From Streptomyces sp. H27-H1 (GTDB lineage Bacteria; Actinomycetota; Actinomycetes; Streptomycetales; Streptomycetaceae): a stretch of DNA of 47,550 nucleotides. The translations under genes were made by a program, and so were the position numbers. Shown piece after piece: positions 9,101-17,074 of this stretch; the stretch's first letter is position 1; every line of letters begins with the position of its first letter. The notes under the pieces are model-generated. The model saw only the letters and a program-made list of their open reading frames with translations. It had not been told where the DNA came from and did not search any database. The stretch covers positions 1 to 47,550 of the forward strand of contig NZ_JAPNLJ010000051.1 in assembly GCF_026627445.1 (NCBI RefSeq), in the 5' to 3' direction.

Positions 9101-10091
9101 CGGCGTGGGCCCCGGTGGCGGCGGCGGGCGCCGGGTCGGCCCAGGCTCCGCCGTGCCCGCCGTGCCCGCCGTGCCCGCCGGGCTCGGCGTACGCTCCGGC
9201 GCCGGTACGGGGTGCGGGGCCGGTCCGGGCCCCTGCCTCCGCGTACGCCCCGGCGGCGGGTGTCGGGTCGGTCCGGGCTTTACCGCCCGCGGGGTGCGCC
9301 CCCGCCGCGGAGGCGGGCGTAGCGCCGGTCCGGGCTTTGCCGGGGTACGCCCCGGACGGTCCGGGCTCCGCGCCGGGTTGGGCCCCCGGGAGCGGGACGC
9401 AGAGGTGCCCCTCCAGGTCCGGGGTGAGGGAGAGGGGGGCGGGGGTCGGGCCCACGGCCAGCCGGAGGGTGGATTCGCCGACCCGCAGCAGTGCGCCCGG
9501 CGCGAGCGCCACCCGCTCCGCGCCGACCACCGTGCCGTCGAGCGTCGTACCGTTCGTCGACCCGAGGTCGGCCACCGCCACGCGCCCGTCCGGGAGCACC
9601 GTCACGGTGCAGTGCAGGCGGGACACGTCCGGATCGTCCAGCGGGACGTCCGCGTCGGCGGAGCGCCCGATCCGGATCGCTCCCGGGTGCAGCAGGTGCA
9701 CCCCGCCGGCGTCCGGCCCGCCCACGACGTGCAGCTGCGGCCCGTCCCCGATCCCGGCGCCGGCCGCGTCCGTCCGTACGTCGGGGCCGGGCACGTTCAG
9801 CGACAGCACCGCCCCGTCCACGAGCGGCGGCTCGCCGAGCGCGCACCGCGAGGGGTCCAGACGCTCTGTACCGGCGTAGAGCACGACCGTGCCCCCGGTG
9901 TCGGGTCCGCCCACGGTCGCCGCGAGCCCGGAGGCCACCGCGGACAGGGCGGTGCCGGCGGGCGCCGTGACGAGTACGTCACAGCTCGCCGGCGCGCCTC
10001 CCCCGCCGGCACTCCCGCCGGAGGCGGTCGCGGTGGCGGTCTGGTGGCCGCTGCGCGACCCCGACCCAAGGACGGTCAGCCGGATCTGCAT
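6180..10091 (-). CDS. FHA domain protein with EccC/FtsK-like ATPase domain
   Basis: Large protein of 1303 residues, start ATG at 10091 (MQIRLTVLG). Residues ~36-100 resemble a beta-grasp segment of the EccD/YukD kind (LDPSRCALGEPPLVDGAVLSL). Residues ~118-212 are an FHA domain with the phosphothreonine-binding marks GRS (142-144), SRLH (157-160) and GSTNGT (177-182). Residues ~220-620 are a Gly/Ala/Pro-rich disordered linker. The rest is FtsK/EccC-like: WGWLGWLPH near 733, Walker A GPAGSGRT near 997 with Arg in place of the usual Lys, and Walker B LVVLVDDFDAL near 1137. No clear membrane segment is seen. It is divergent from two Ser/Thr kinase genes, and FHA domains bind phosphothreonine, so regulation by these kinases is a natural inference. 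Its role is unproven. Confidence 0.85.
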   Translation of the reverse strand: MQIRLTVLGSGSRSGHQTATATASGGSAGGGGAPASCDVLVTAPAGTALSAVASGLAATVGGPDTGGTVVLYAGTERLDPSRCALGEPPLVDGAVLSLNVPGPDVRTDAAGAGIGDGPQLHVVGGPDAGGVHLLHPGAIRIGRSADADVPLDDPDVSRLHCTVTVLPDGRVAVADLGSTNGTTLDGTVVGAERVALAPGALLRVGESTLRLAVGPTPAPLSLTPDLEGHLCVPLPGAQPGAEPGPSGAYPGKARTGATPASAAGAHPAGGKARTDPTPAAGAYAEAGARTGPAPRTGAGAYAEPGGHGGHGGHGGAWADPAPAAATGAHAEARGHGGAPARTVPAARPGAGPGPRGGHAAEAPGSVPGTRPGEHPGGAWAGSVPGAPSGAYPHAGGRAPQGRVPHPSPSPDGGSAPGTGTGTGPGPASGSPEAHRNGNAGPAPAAPGSEQYTGGGWSTPGSASSDDWPYPGPDRDGTAGPARAGRIARPGPSTPGAGYRSAPDPAAPDRAAAGSGAAESGASGFGASAPGLEPYGGPGRAASGVRPHGGSAPGARAAGQYGDAGPGAQHRTGVEHHGEGGWGQPTAEPAPDRSPAPEIESRRGSRRGIGAWARKWVRGPEAAEVEVVTETAAAVVARPGSDDPAALLLTALGPAPRLWAGPAGLDVALGAGSEVALRETGALGIAGPRARLTGVARSVIARLAALHAPGQRLEIVLICADRARPLAERRRDWGWLGWLPHVRPAHGQDCRLLLAYDRDQAAARAGELTRRLDDGPLGTHWAAAGPDAVREASYGYRGPYTLLVLDGDPGPGALRDITSRLASHGPAAGIHVLALAEAPAATPASPVAETYEAACAATPAFRDCGAAALLSGDVATTVRTFAVSGGRPAASGGTATADAVSAAWAERFARALAPLKPDSPATEGGYRPAAASLPQTSRLLDELGLARATPASLMARWAAATDQGQHLGGLAEIVLGNGRRGPVGAELVTDGPHMLIEGPAGSGRTELLRSVAASLSAAARPDRLGLVLLDGAGGERGDGLLPCTELPHVSAHLVASDPLRMREFAQALGAELKRRAEFLDGAAFSEWHALHEVSDRMVSPRQPTPGELRGDLEPQRSGTLRLRSSATRTDPAAGPSPLPRLVVLVDDFDALVAPGLGSTGRPAAGSVVRALEAVAREGARLGVHLVATSARPERTADTELARLTTLRVELDAPDQPGPGRGVLRYADGRTVAFQGGRVTGRIPRTATLRPTVIPVEWERMGDPPARRPVRELGNGPTDLALLASALDRASHLVSAVPVLFPPAP

Positions 10092-10575
10092 CGCCGTCAG
10101 CGGTCCCTTCTGCGCGGTGCGCGGTGAGTGCGCCCGGCAGGGACCCGCGGGACCGGTCGCCCATGCGTCCGCATGTGGTGCCCGTCCGCCCGCCCCCACC
10201 CGGCACGGACGCGTCGTCCGGTCAGGTCTGCCCGGAAGGCGGGGCTCCCGTCCCGGCCGTTCCGTACGGGTGCATCCTCGCACCTGTCGTCCTCAACACG
10301 CCCGCCACCCACCGGTAAGTGATCTTGATCGGTCGCGGACCGGTACCGGACCTGCAAGCGGGCCGATCGGATATCGACAGGAAGGCCGGGAAAATCGCCC
10401 CCGGCATAGACCCGAAACATCACTCTTCGTGCATATGTGCGGCAACCAACCTCCCGCACTCAGCGTCTTCCCTCGGGACAAGCCCTAGAGTGGGCCGGAA
10501 AACCATTTCGCGGATCCAAGCGCATATCGAGCGCGGATCACTCGCCGAAATCGACGACAGCAGGGAGCGCGCGAC
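10092..10575. other. 484-bp divergent intergenic region between the FHA/FtsK-like gene and the first kinase
   Basis: No gene is supported here. It must hold promoters for both directions. On the plus strand a -10-like TAGAGT lies at 10486-10491, without a convincing -35. A good ribosome binding site (AGGGAG, about 10562-10567) precedes the GTG of the kinase gene. A 10-bp palindrome CCGGTACCGG sits at 10340-10349. The region around 10400-10560 is less GC-rich than the genes beside it. Confidence 0.5.
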
Positions 10576-12348
10576 GTGCGGCCAGTCGGCAGCAAGTACC
10601 TGCTCGAGGAGCCGCTCGGGCGCGGCGCCACGGGCACCGTCTGGCGCGCTCGCCAGCGGGAGGCCGCCGGTGCGGAGGCGGCAGTCGCCGGCCACCCCGG
10701 CGAGACCGTGGCCATCAAGGTCCTCAAGGAGGAGCTGGCCCAGGACGCGGACATCGTCATGCGCTTCCTGCGCGAGCGCTCCGTCCTGTTGCGCCTGACC
10801 CACCCCAACATCGTCCGCACCCGCGACCTCGTCGTCGAGGGCGATCTGCTCGCGCTCGTCATGGACCTCATCGACGGTCCCGACCTGCACAAGTACCTCC
10901 GCGCGAACGGCCCCTTCACCCCGGTCGCCGCGAGCCTGCTGACCGCTCAGATCGCGGACGCGCTCGCCGCCAGCCACGCCGACGGCGTGGTCCACCGGGA
11001 CCTGAAGCCCGCCAATGTCCTTCTCGACGAGCGCGACGGCCAGATGAAGCCGATGCTCACCGACTTCGGCATCGCGCGCCTGGCCGACTCCCCGGGCCTG
11101 ACGCGCACGCACGAGTTCGTCGGCACCCCGGCCTACGTCGCCCCCGAGTCCGCCGAGGGCCGCCCGCAGACCTCCGCCGTCGACATCTACGGCGCCGGCA
11201 TCCTGCTCTACGAGCTCCTCACCGGACGGCCGCCCTTCGCCGGCGGCAGCGCGCTGGAAGTCCTGCACCGCCACCTCAGCGAGGAGCCGCAGCGCCCGCC
11301 GAACGTGCCCGAGCCGCTGTGGACGGTCATCGAGCGCTGCATGCGCAAGGAGCCGGGCGAGCGTCCGAGCGCGGAGAGCCTGGCGCGCGGCCTGCGCGTC
11401 GTCGCCTCCGGCATCGGCGTGCACTCCACGGGCGCCCAGGTCGAGGCCGCCCTCGGAGTCGGTGCGCTCCTCGCGCCCGACCCCTCGCCCGCGCCGGTGC
11501 CCGAGACCCCGGGCGCCGCGGACGCGACGCAGATGCTGTCCGGCAGTGCCTCCCCGCTGGGGGCTTACGACCCCAGCGCCATGACCAGCGTGATGCCGCC
11601 GGTCGGCGCGGCCGACGCCACGTCCGTGCTGCCGAGCACGGGGGCCCCCGGGGCCGATCCGACCTCCGTGATGCCGCCCGTGCAGCGGCCGGACCAGCCG
11701 CACCCGTGGCAGTCGCAGATGCGGGCGGCCCGCGACCGCAACGAGCAGACGCAGATGCAGTACCTGGACCCGAGCGAGGATCCGCTGCGCCGCCGGCCGC
11801 AGCGCCAGGGACCGCCGCCCCAGCAGCAGCACCAGCAGCCGCAGCGGCCCCAGCGGCAGCCGCAGCGACCCCAGCAGCCTCCGCAGCAGCAGCAGCCGTA
11901 CCGGCAGGCCCCGCCGCCGCAGCAGTACCAGCAGCCTCAGCAGTACCCGCAGCAGCAGTACGCGCCGCAGCCCCCGCCGCAGCACTATCAGCCGCAGCAG
12001 CAGCACCCCCAGCAGTACCAGCAGCCGCAGGGGCAGCCCCAGTACCGCCAGCCCCAGCAGCAGCCCCCTCAGGGGCCGCCGCCGCGTCAGCAACCGGAAC
12101 GGCGGGAGCCCCGCGAGCCGCGCCGCAGCGCGAACCCGGTGAAGATCCCGGGTCTGGGCTGCCTCAAGGGCTGTCTCGTGATGATCCTCGTGTTCTTCGT
12201 CGCGGGCTGGCTGGTCTGGGAACTGACCCCGCTCCAGGAGTGGGTCGGCACCGGCCGGGGCTGGTGGGACCAGGTGTGGACCTGGGGCACGGACGTCGTG
12301 GACTGGGTCGGCGCGATCGGCGACAGCACGGGCGGGACGGGCTCCTGA
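10576..12348 (+). CDS. pkaA: Eukaryotic-type Ser/Thr protein kinase with Pro/Gln-rich linker and C-terminal membrane anchor
   Basis: Membrane-anchored Ser/Thr kinase, 590 residues, GTG start with AGGGAG upstream. The kinase domain covers ~8-265: Gly loop GRGATGTV (15-22), ATP lysine K48 in VAIK, HRDLKPAN with Asp142, DFG 163-165, GTPAYVAPE (183-191). A Pro/Gln-rich stretch (~410-515, in which Gln, Pro, Arg and Tyr dominate) links to one membrane segment at about 530-548 (GCLVMILVFFVAGWLVW) and a short Trp-rich tail outside. No PASTA repeats are present. Gene order (two kinases upstream of prfB-ftsEX-smpB) matches pkaA-pkaB of Streptomyces coelicolor as I recall it, hence the symbol. It is divergent from an FHA protein gene, a likely phospho-partner. 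The kinase call is certain; the symbol is fairly likely. Confidence 0.88.
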   Translation: MRPVGSKYLLEEPLGRGATGTVWRARQREAAGAEAAVAGHPGETVAIKVLKEELAQDADIVMRFLRERSVLLRLTHPNIVRTRDLVVEGDLLALVMDLIDGPDLHKYLRANGPFTPVAASLLTAQIADALAASHADGVVHRDLKPANVLLDERDGQMKPMLTDFGIARLADSPGLTRTHEFVGTPAYVAPESAEGRPQTSAVDIYGAGILLYELLTGRPPFAGGSALEVLHRHLSEEPQRPPNVPEPLWTVIERCMRKEPGERPSAESLARGLRVVASGIGVHSTGAQVEAALGVGALLAPDPSPAPVPETPGAADATQMLSGSASPLGAYDPSAMTSVMPPVGAADATSVLPSTGAPGADPTSVMPPVQRPDQPHPWQSQMRAARDRNEQTQMQYLDPSEDPLRRRPQRQGPPPQQQHQQPQRPQRQPQRPQQPPQQQQPYRQAPPPQQYQQPQQYPQQQYAPQPPPQHYQPQQQHPQQYQQPQGQPQYRQPQQQPPQGPPPRQQPERREPREPRRSANPVKIPGLGCLKGCLVMILVFFVAGWLVWELTPLQEWVGTGRGWWDQVWTWGTDVVDWVGAIGDSTGGTGS

Positions 12349-12504
12349 GCCCTCCCCGTCCCCGAGCGCGCTGTACCGGCGCAATCCGCCCGAACCGGGC
12401 CTCGTACCGGTGACTTCGTGGATTTGTCGACTTCCAGGGCGTGATTTCGCCCGCAGAAGTGAAGGTCGCCGCGATCCGTGGACCCCAACCCCCACCCGGC
12501 CGCG

Positions 12505-12510
12505 TAGCTT
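12505..12510 (+). promoter_or_regulatory. Possible -10 element of a separate promoter for the second kinase
   Basis: TAGCTT lies 32 bp before the GTG of the second kinase gene, in a 194-bp gap that separates the two kinases. No good -35 is seen. The ribosome binding site is GAGGGAG just before 12540. The gap suggests separate transcription of the two kinases. Confidence 0.3.
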
Positions 12511-12542
12511 TGGTGCTTACGCCAGCCGCTGAGGGAGCAGTT

Positions 12543-13790
12543 GTGGCACGGAAGATCGGCAGCCGGTACACCGCGCATCAGATCCTGGGGCGCGGCAGCG
12601 CGGGCACGGTATGGCTGGGCGAGGGGCCTGACGGCCCCGTCGCCGTCAAACTGCTGCGCGAGGACCTCGCGTCCGACCAGGAACTCGTCGGACGGTTCGT
12701 CCAGGAGCGCAGCGCGCTGCTGGGCCTGGAGCACCCGCACGTCGTCTGCGTCCGCGACCTCGTCGTGGACGGCAACGACCTCGCCCTCGTCATGGACCTG
12801 GTCCGCGGTACGGACCTGCGTACGCGCCTCGACCGCGAGCGGCGGCTCGCCCCCGAGGCGGCCGTCGCCATCGTCGCGGACGTCGCCGACGCGCTCGCCG
12901 CCGCGCACGCGGCCGGGGTCGTACACCGGGACGTGAAGCCGGAGAACGTCCTCCTCGACATGCAGGGCCCACTCGGCCCGGGCGGCGCCCATCCGGCGCT
13001 GCTCACCGACTTCGGCGTGGCCAAGCTCATCGACTCGCCGCGGCGGGCCACCGGCGGACGGGCCTCGGCCCCCACCACCCGGATCATCGGAACGCCCGAC
13101 TATCTGGCGCCGGAGATCGTGGAGGGGCTGCCCCCGCGCGCGGCGGTGGACATCTACGCGCTGGCCACCGTGCTGTACGAACTCCTCGCCGGTTTCACGC
13201 CGTTCGGCGGCGGGCACCCCGGTGCGGTGCTGCGGCGGCACGTGACGGAAACCGTCGTCCCGCTGCCCGGCATCCCCGACGAGCTGTGGCAGCTGATGGT
13301 CCAGTGCCTGGCGAAGGCCCCCGCTTCGCGGCTGCGGGCCTCGGAGCTCTCCCTGCGGCTGCGGGACCTGCTGCCGCTGCTGGTGGGCATGCCGCCGCTG
13401 GACGTGGACGAGCCGGACGAGCCGGAGCCGGCGGAGTTCGTGGAACCGGAGACGGTCGCGGATCCGGTGCGGCGGCGGGGTGTGGTTCCGCTGGTGCCGG
13501 GGTCCTCCACGGACTCCAACCGGGACACCCACACCTCGATGCGGGTGCCGGGGCCGGACGAGCTCGCGGGGGGCGCGCTCGGGACCGCCCGGGTTCCGCG
13601 CCCTGCGGGTGGGCATCGGCCGGGGTCCGCGCGGCACCGGGCGGAGACCGTGCGCAAGCGGAGGCTGGCGTTGTCGGCCGCCGCCGTTGCGCTGGCCGCC
13701 GCGGTGGGTGTCGGGGGGTGGCTGGCCGTCTCCTCCGACTCGGCGCCGCCGCCCCAGGACAGCAAGCAGTCGGGGTCGACGGCCCCGTAG
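12543..13790 (+). CDS. pkaB: Eukaryotic-type Ser/Thr protein kinase with C-terminal membrane segment
   Basis: Ser/Thr kinase of 415 residues. The GTG at 12543 (MARKIGSRYT) is chosen because GAGGGAG precedes it and it starts exactly at the kinase fold; extending upstream adds no family sequence. The Gly loop is GRGSAGTV (16-23), ATP lysine K36 in VAVK, HRDVKPEN with Asp130, DFG 156-158, GTPDYLAPE around 183-191. After a linker there is one membrane segment at about 375-397 and an 18-residue extracytoplasmic tail. There are no PASTA or other sensor domains. Its length is close to that remembered for S. coelicolor PkaB (about 417 residues). It lies 194 bp after the first kinase. Targets are unknown; the FHA protein encoded upstream is a candidate. 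Confidence 0.87.
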   Translation: MARKIGSRYTAHQILGRGSAGTVWLGEGPDGPVAVKLLREDLASDQELVGRFVQERSALLGLEHPHVVCVRDLVVDGNDLALVMDLVRGTDLRTRLDRERRLAPEAAVAIVADVADALAAAHAAGVVHRDVKPENVLLDMQGPLGPGGAHPALLTDFGVAKLIDSPRRATGGRASAPTTRIIGTPDYLAPEIVEGLPPRAAVDIYALATVLYELLAGFTPFGGGHPGAVLRRHVTETVVPLPGIPDELWQLMVQCLAKAPASRLRASELSLRLRDLLPLLVGMPPLDVDEPDEPEPAEFVEPETVADPVRRRGVVPLVPGSSTDSNRDTHTSMRVPGPDELAGGALGTARVPRPAGGHRPGSARHRAETVRKRRLALSAAAVALAAAVGVGGWLAVSSDSAPPPQDSKQSGSTAP

Positions 13791-13870
13791 CCCCCGCGCC
13801 CGCGCCGACCCCGGTCCGCCCTCCGGGGCTGTCCCCTACCCTCCCTTCGACCGTTCCCCGGGCGCTGCCC

Positions 13871-14033
13871 GACCCCGGTCCTCAAACGCCGGACGGGCTG
13901 AAACGACCCCGGGGCTCCGCCCCCGACCCCGGTCCTCAAACGCCGGACGGGCTGAACAGCCCCACCCCAGAGCCCGCGCCTCGGACGCCGGACGGGCTGA
14001 AACGAGCCGCCCCTCAAACACCGGCGGGGCTGT
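13871..14033. repeat. Cluster of four ~20-bp Streptomyces-type intergenic repeats
   Basis: The unit TCAAACGCCGGACGGGCTGA occurs exactly at 13882-13901 and 13936-13955, and in variant form at 13981-14000 (TCGGACGCCGGACGGGCTGA) and 14014-14033 (TCAAACACCGGCGGGGCTGT). The first two copies share longer flanks, with a 54-bp period. The cluster lies between the convergent second kinase gene and the oxygenase gene, where it may end transcription. Similar units are frequent between Streptomyces genes; their function is not settled. Confidence 0.8.
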
Positions 14034-14050
14034 CAATGGCCCGCCGGGGG

Positions 14051-15148
14051 CTACGCGCCCGTCAGTTCCGGATGCCAGCGCCGCGCCACCGCGGGGTGGG
14101 CGCGGACCCAGCCCTTCAGTTCGTTGCGGCCGTACTCCGCGTGCAGCGGGTTCGACGCGTCGTGTGCGAGGCCCGGCGCCGAGTCCAGGTAGCCGCCCGG
14201 AACCGTCTCTATGACGGCGTCGAGGCGCGGGTTGTAGAAGAACGGCACCGAGAACCGCTCCACACCCCCCGCCGGGCTCACCACGCGGTGGTCCGTCGCC
14301 GTCAGGTACCCCTCGGTCGCGATCTCCAGCAGTTCGCCCAGGTTGACCACGAAGGCTCCCGGCAGCGGGGGGACGTCCAGGAAGGCCCCGTCCCGGACCA
14401 CTTGGAGACCGCCCACCGCGTCCTGGAGGAGCAGGGTGAGGAAGCCGTAGTCCTTGTGGGCCCCGACCCCCTGGTCGGCGCCCGTCGGGGCGGCTCCCGG
14501 GTAGCGGATCAGCTTCGTGTGCAGGTGGGGCCGGTCCGCGAAGGCCGCGTCGAAGAAGTCCGCCGGGGCGCCGATCGAGGTGAGCAGCTCCTGGAGCAGG
14601 CGGTGGGCCACCGCCGCCAGCCGGGACTGCCACTCCAGCACCACGTCCCGCAGTTCCGGCAGCGCCGCGGGCCACTGGTTCGGGCCCTCCAGCCACAGGT
14701 ACGCCGGGTCGTCCGGCCCGACCGCCGGCGCCGGCCGCTCCGCGCCCACGTCGAGCTGGTCGCGCCAGTCGGAGGCGCCGCCGGTCAGCTCGTGCCCGAT
14801 GCGGGTGTAGCCCCGGAAGTGCGGTGAGCTCAGATTGCTCACGGCCAGCCGGTCCGCTTCCGGGAGGGCGAAGAACGCCCTGGTCAGTTCCAGGATGCGG
14901 GAGGTCTCGGCCGCCGTGATCCCGTGCCCGGTGAGGTGCAGGAATCCGCTGTCCCGGGCGGCCGCGTGCAGTTCCTTGCGGAAGGAGTCGCGCAGCGCCG
15001 GGTCGTCGGCCTGGGAGAGGTCCAGGACCGGGAGGGAGGGGGCCGCGGGAGAAGGGGCCGGGGAAGGCGCAGGAGCAGGAGGAGAGGAAGGGGCTGGAGG
15101 GGGCGTGGCAGTGGTGGAAGCGGAAGGAGAGGGGTGCGCGGACGGCAT
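14051..15148 (-). CDS. 2-oxoglutarate/Fe(II)-dependent oxygenase, isopenicillin N synthase family
   Basis: Cytoplasmic non-heme iron oxygenase, 365 residues. Residues 1-38 are a Pro/Ala/Ser-rich tail; the DIOX_N-like part starts at LPVLDLSQADD. The iron ligands are His231 and Asp233 (HKDYGF) and His287 (TDHRVV); the 2-oxoglutarate-binding RxS is Arg298-Phe-Ser300. GFLHLTGHGI (about 68-77) is the family signature. ATG start with GGAG 7 bp before it. It stands alone, convergent with the second kinase gene, and no biosynthetic cluster surrounds it, so the substrate is open. Family members include ethylene-forming-like enzymes, gibberellin-oxidase-like enzymes and many uncharacterised actinobacterial oxygenases. 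Confidence 0.9.
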   Translation of the reverse strand: MPSAHPSPSASTTATPPPAPSSPPAPAPSPAPSPAAPSLPVLDLSQADDPALRDSFRKELHAAARDSGFLHLTGHGITAAETSRILELTRAFFALPEADRLAVSNLSSPHFRGYTRIGHELTGGASDWRDQLDVGAERPAPAVGPDDPAYLWLEGPNQWPAALPELRDVVLEWQSRLAAVAHRLLQELLTSIGAPADFFDAAFADRPHLHTKLIRYPGAAPTGADQGVGAHKDYGFLTLLLQDAVGGLQVVRDGAFLDVPPLPGAFVVNLGELLEIATEGYLTATDHRVVSPAGGVERFSVPFFYNPRLDAVIETVPGGYLDSAPGLAHDASNPLHAEYGRNELKGWVRAHPAVARRWHPELTGA

Positions 15149-15461
15149 GACGGCTCCGTTTCGGATGTCACGGGGTCCTGTCCCCAGGGGTGGCGGGGGC
15201 CGCGGCTGGGGGAGGGCCGCCGGCAGGGTTGGCGCCGGGACCGCGAGGCCGCGTACAGGACCAAGTCGGATCGGGGTGGATCAGGCTTGGGGATGGTCCG
15301 GCGGCAGACAGCTCGTCGTCGTGACACGCATGTGGTCCACATGGCGGCGCTTGACGAGGAAGACGGTCATATCGTGAGCGTACGCCCGTGCGACCCGACC
15401 TCAGTACGGGTGATTCGGCCTGGCCGGAGAGCGTCCCCCGGGGACCGGCTACGCTGGACCC
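15149..15461. other. 313-bp divergent intergenic region between the oxygenase gene and prfB
   Basis: No gene is supported. A 13-bp dyad ATGTGG-T-CCACAT lies at 15330-15342 and could be an operator. A -10-like TACGCT (15450-15455) sits 6 bp before the prfB GTG start. Confidence 0.5.
15450..15455 (+). promoter_or_regulatory. -10 element placed for leaderless prfB mRNA
   Basis: TACGCT is followed by only 6 nt before the GTG start, and no Shine-Dalgarno sequence precedes the gene. Transcription would begin at or within a base of the start codon. No strong -35 is visible. Confidence 0.45.
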
Positions 15462-16571
15462 GTGGCAGTCGTCGATGTTTCCGAAGAGCTGAAGTCCCTC
15501 TCCTCGACCATGGGGTCGATCGAGGCCGTCCTGGACCTCGACAAGCTGAGGGCCGATATCGCCGTGCTCGAGGAGCAGGCAGCCGCGCCGTCCCTGTGGG
15601 ACGACCCGGACGCCGCCCAGAAGATCACGAGCAAGCTTTCGCACCTCCAGGCCGAGGTTCGCAAGACCGAGCACCTGCGCGGGCGCATCGACGACCTCTC
15701 GGTGCTGTTCGAGCTCGCCCAGGAGATGGACGACGCGGACACCCTCGCCGAGGCGGAGACCGAGCTGGTCTCCGTACGCAAGGCGCTGGACGAGATGGAG
15801 GTCCGCACCCTGCTCTCCGGCGAGTACGCCGAGCGCGAGGCGCTGGTCAACATCCGTGCCGAGGCCGGCGGCGTGGACGCCTCCGACTTCGCCGAGCGCC
15901 TGCAGCGCATGTACCTGCGCTGGGCCGAGCGCCACGGCTACCCGACCGAGATCTACGAGACCTCGTACGCGGAAGAGGCCGGCATCAAGTCGACCACCTT
16001 CGTGGTCAAGGCCCCGTACGCCTACGGCACCCTCTCCGTCGAGCAGGGCACCCACCGGCTCGTCCGGATCTCGCCCTTCGACAACCAGGGCCGCCGCCAG
16101 ACCTCCTTCGCGGGCGTCGAGGTGCTGCCGGTCGTCGAGTCCAGCGACCACGTCGAGATCGACGAGGGCGAACTGCGCATCGACGTGTACCGCGCTTCCG
16201 GCCCCGGCGGCCAGGGCGTCAACACCACCGACTCCGCGGTGCGCATCACGCACCTGCCGACCGGCATCGTGGTCTCCTGCCAGAACGAGCGCTCGCAGAT
16301 CCAGAACAAGGCCAGCGCGATGAACGTCCTCCAGGCCAAGCTGCTCGAGCGGCGCCGCCAGGAGGAGAAGGACAGGATGGACGCCCTCAAGGACGGCGGA
16401 AGCTCCTGGGGCAACCAGATGCGGTCCTACGTCCTGCACCCGTACCAGATGGTCAAGGACCTCCGGACGGAGTTCGAGGTCGGCAACCCGCAGGCGGTGC
16501 TCGACGGCGAGATCGACGGCTTCCTGGAGGCCGGGATCCGCTGGCGCAAGCAGCAGGAGCAGACCGCGTAG
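15462..16571 (+). CDS. prfB: Peptide chain release factor 2
   Basis: Recognises UGA and UAA stop codons and triggers peptide release on the ribosome. 369 residues, normal for the family. The tripeptide anticodon SPF is at residues 204-206 and the catalytic GGQ at 249-251 within SGPGGQGVNTTDS. The N-terminal helical domain (about 1-110) and the C-terminal basic helices are present. The start is GTG at 15462 with no ribosome binding site but a -10 element 6 bp upstream. The reading frame is continuous: the autoregulatory UGA frameshift of E. coli prfB near codon 25 is not present. An 18-bp-stem terminator follows at 16613. The next genes on this strand are ftsE-ftsX. Confidence 0.97.
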   Translation: MAVVDVSEELKSLSSTMGSIEAVLDLDKLRADIAVLEEQAAAPSLWDDPDAAQKITSKLSHLQAEVRKTEHLRGRIDDLSVLFELAQEMDDADTLAEAETELVSVRKALDEMEVRTLLSGEYAEREALVNIRAEAGGVDASDFAERLQRMYLRWAERHGYPTEIYETSYAEEAGIKSTTFVVKAPYAYGTLSVEQGTHRLVRISPFDNQGRRQTSFAGVEVLPVVESSDHVEIDEGELRIDVYRASGPGGQGVNTTDSAVRITHLPTGIVVSCQNERSQIQNKASAMNVLQAKLLERRRQEEKDRMDALKDGGSSWGNQMRSYVLHPYQMVKDLRTEFEVGNPQAVLDGEIDGFLEAGIRWRKQQEQTA

Positions 16572-16612
16572 GCAGCGGCGCGAGCACGCGGCAGAGTACG
16601 GAACAGAGCATG

Positions 16613-16651
16613 GGAAGGGCCCGGACACCTCGCAGGTGTCCGGGCCCTTCC
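16613..16651. terminator. Bidirectional terminator between prfB and a small membrane protein gene
   Basis: A perfect 18-bp stem (16613-16630 with 16634-16651, arms beginning GGAAGGGCCC and ending GGGCCCTTCC) has a 3-nt loop CGC. It lies 41 bp after the prfB stop and 69 bp from the end of the convergent small gene, so it can serve both. Confidence 0.85.
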
Positions 16652-16720
16652 GCTGTGCTCGCGATCGGGCCGTGGGCCTGATCTGGACGCGCTTGTGATC
16701 GGGACGTGGCGGCTGAGGAG

Positions 16721-16915
16721 CTACGCCGTCTGCTGAGCCACCAGTGCCAACGCGGCCACCAGGATCACGAGCAGCGCGATGAGCGCCACCGGGTTCAGGC
16801 CGCCTGAAAAGGGGCCCTCCTGCTGGAGGCGCTGGCGGTTCGCCCGGCATACCGGGCAGCGGCCCTGGTTCACGGGTCCGGCGCAGTTCGCGCACACGAG
16901 CCGGTCATATGTCAT
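16721..16915 (-). CDS. Small zinc-ribbon, single-pass membrane protein
   Basis: Hypothetical protein of 64 residues. The ATG at 16915 is chosen because the strong ribosome binding site GGAGGAG stands 4 bp before it; an earlier in-frame Met 10 codons upstream would lie before that site. Residues 1-25 form a zinc ribbon with two CxxC pairs (CANC and CPVC). A basic linker and one membrane segment follow (about 39-61, PVALIALLVILVAALALVA). It is convergent with prfB and divergent from ftsE. The family is not recognised by name. A cytoplasmic ribbon on a membrane anchor suggests an adaptor role, but this is only inference. Confidence 0.75.
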   Translation of the reverse strand: MTYDRLVCANCAGPVNQGRCPVCRANRQRLQQEGPFSGGLNPVALIALLVILVAALALVAQQTA

Positions 16916-17074
16916 GCGCTCCTCCTTCCGTCCCCTCGGGTACAACGGCAGCGGGCACGACTCCGTTCCCTACCACTGTGCCAGCTCCGGGGACATTAGG
17001 CGCGGCCCGTCCGGACAATCGCGGTCGTGCACGCCGGGGACCACGGGATATATCGGACAACTCCGGACGCCGGG

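Noticed and set aside
7602..10127. Long plus-strand open frame opposite the FHA/FtsK-like gene
   Set aside because: Gly/Arg/Ala-rich with no recognisable domain; the minus strand codes for a continuous FHA and ATPase protein.
10420..12495. Leu/Arg-rich minus-strand frame opposite the first kinase
   Set aside because: Its Leu runs are the complement of the Gln-rich codons of the kinase linker; no independent evidence.
13871..14033. Possible CRISPR-like array
   Set aside because: Spacing is irregular, the repeats degenerate, and intervening sequences resemble each other. No cas genes are present.
15462..15560. Programmed frameshift in prfB
   Set aside because: The frame runs without interruption from the GTG to the stop; no in-frame UGA or slippery site is present.
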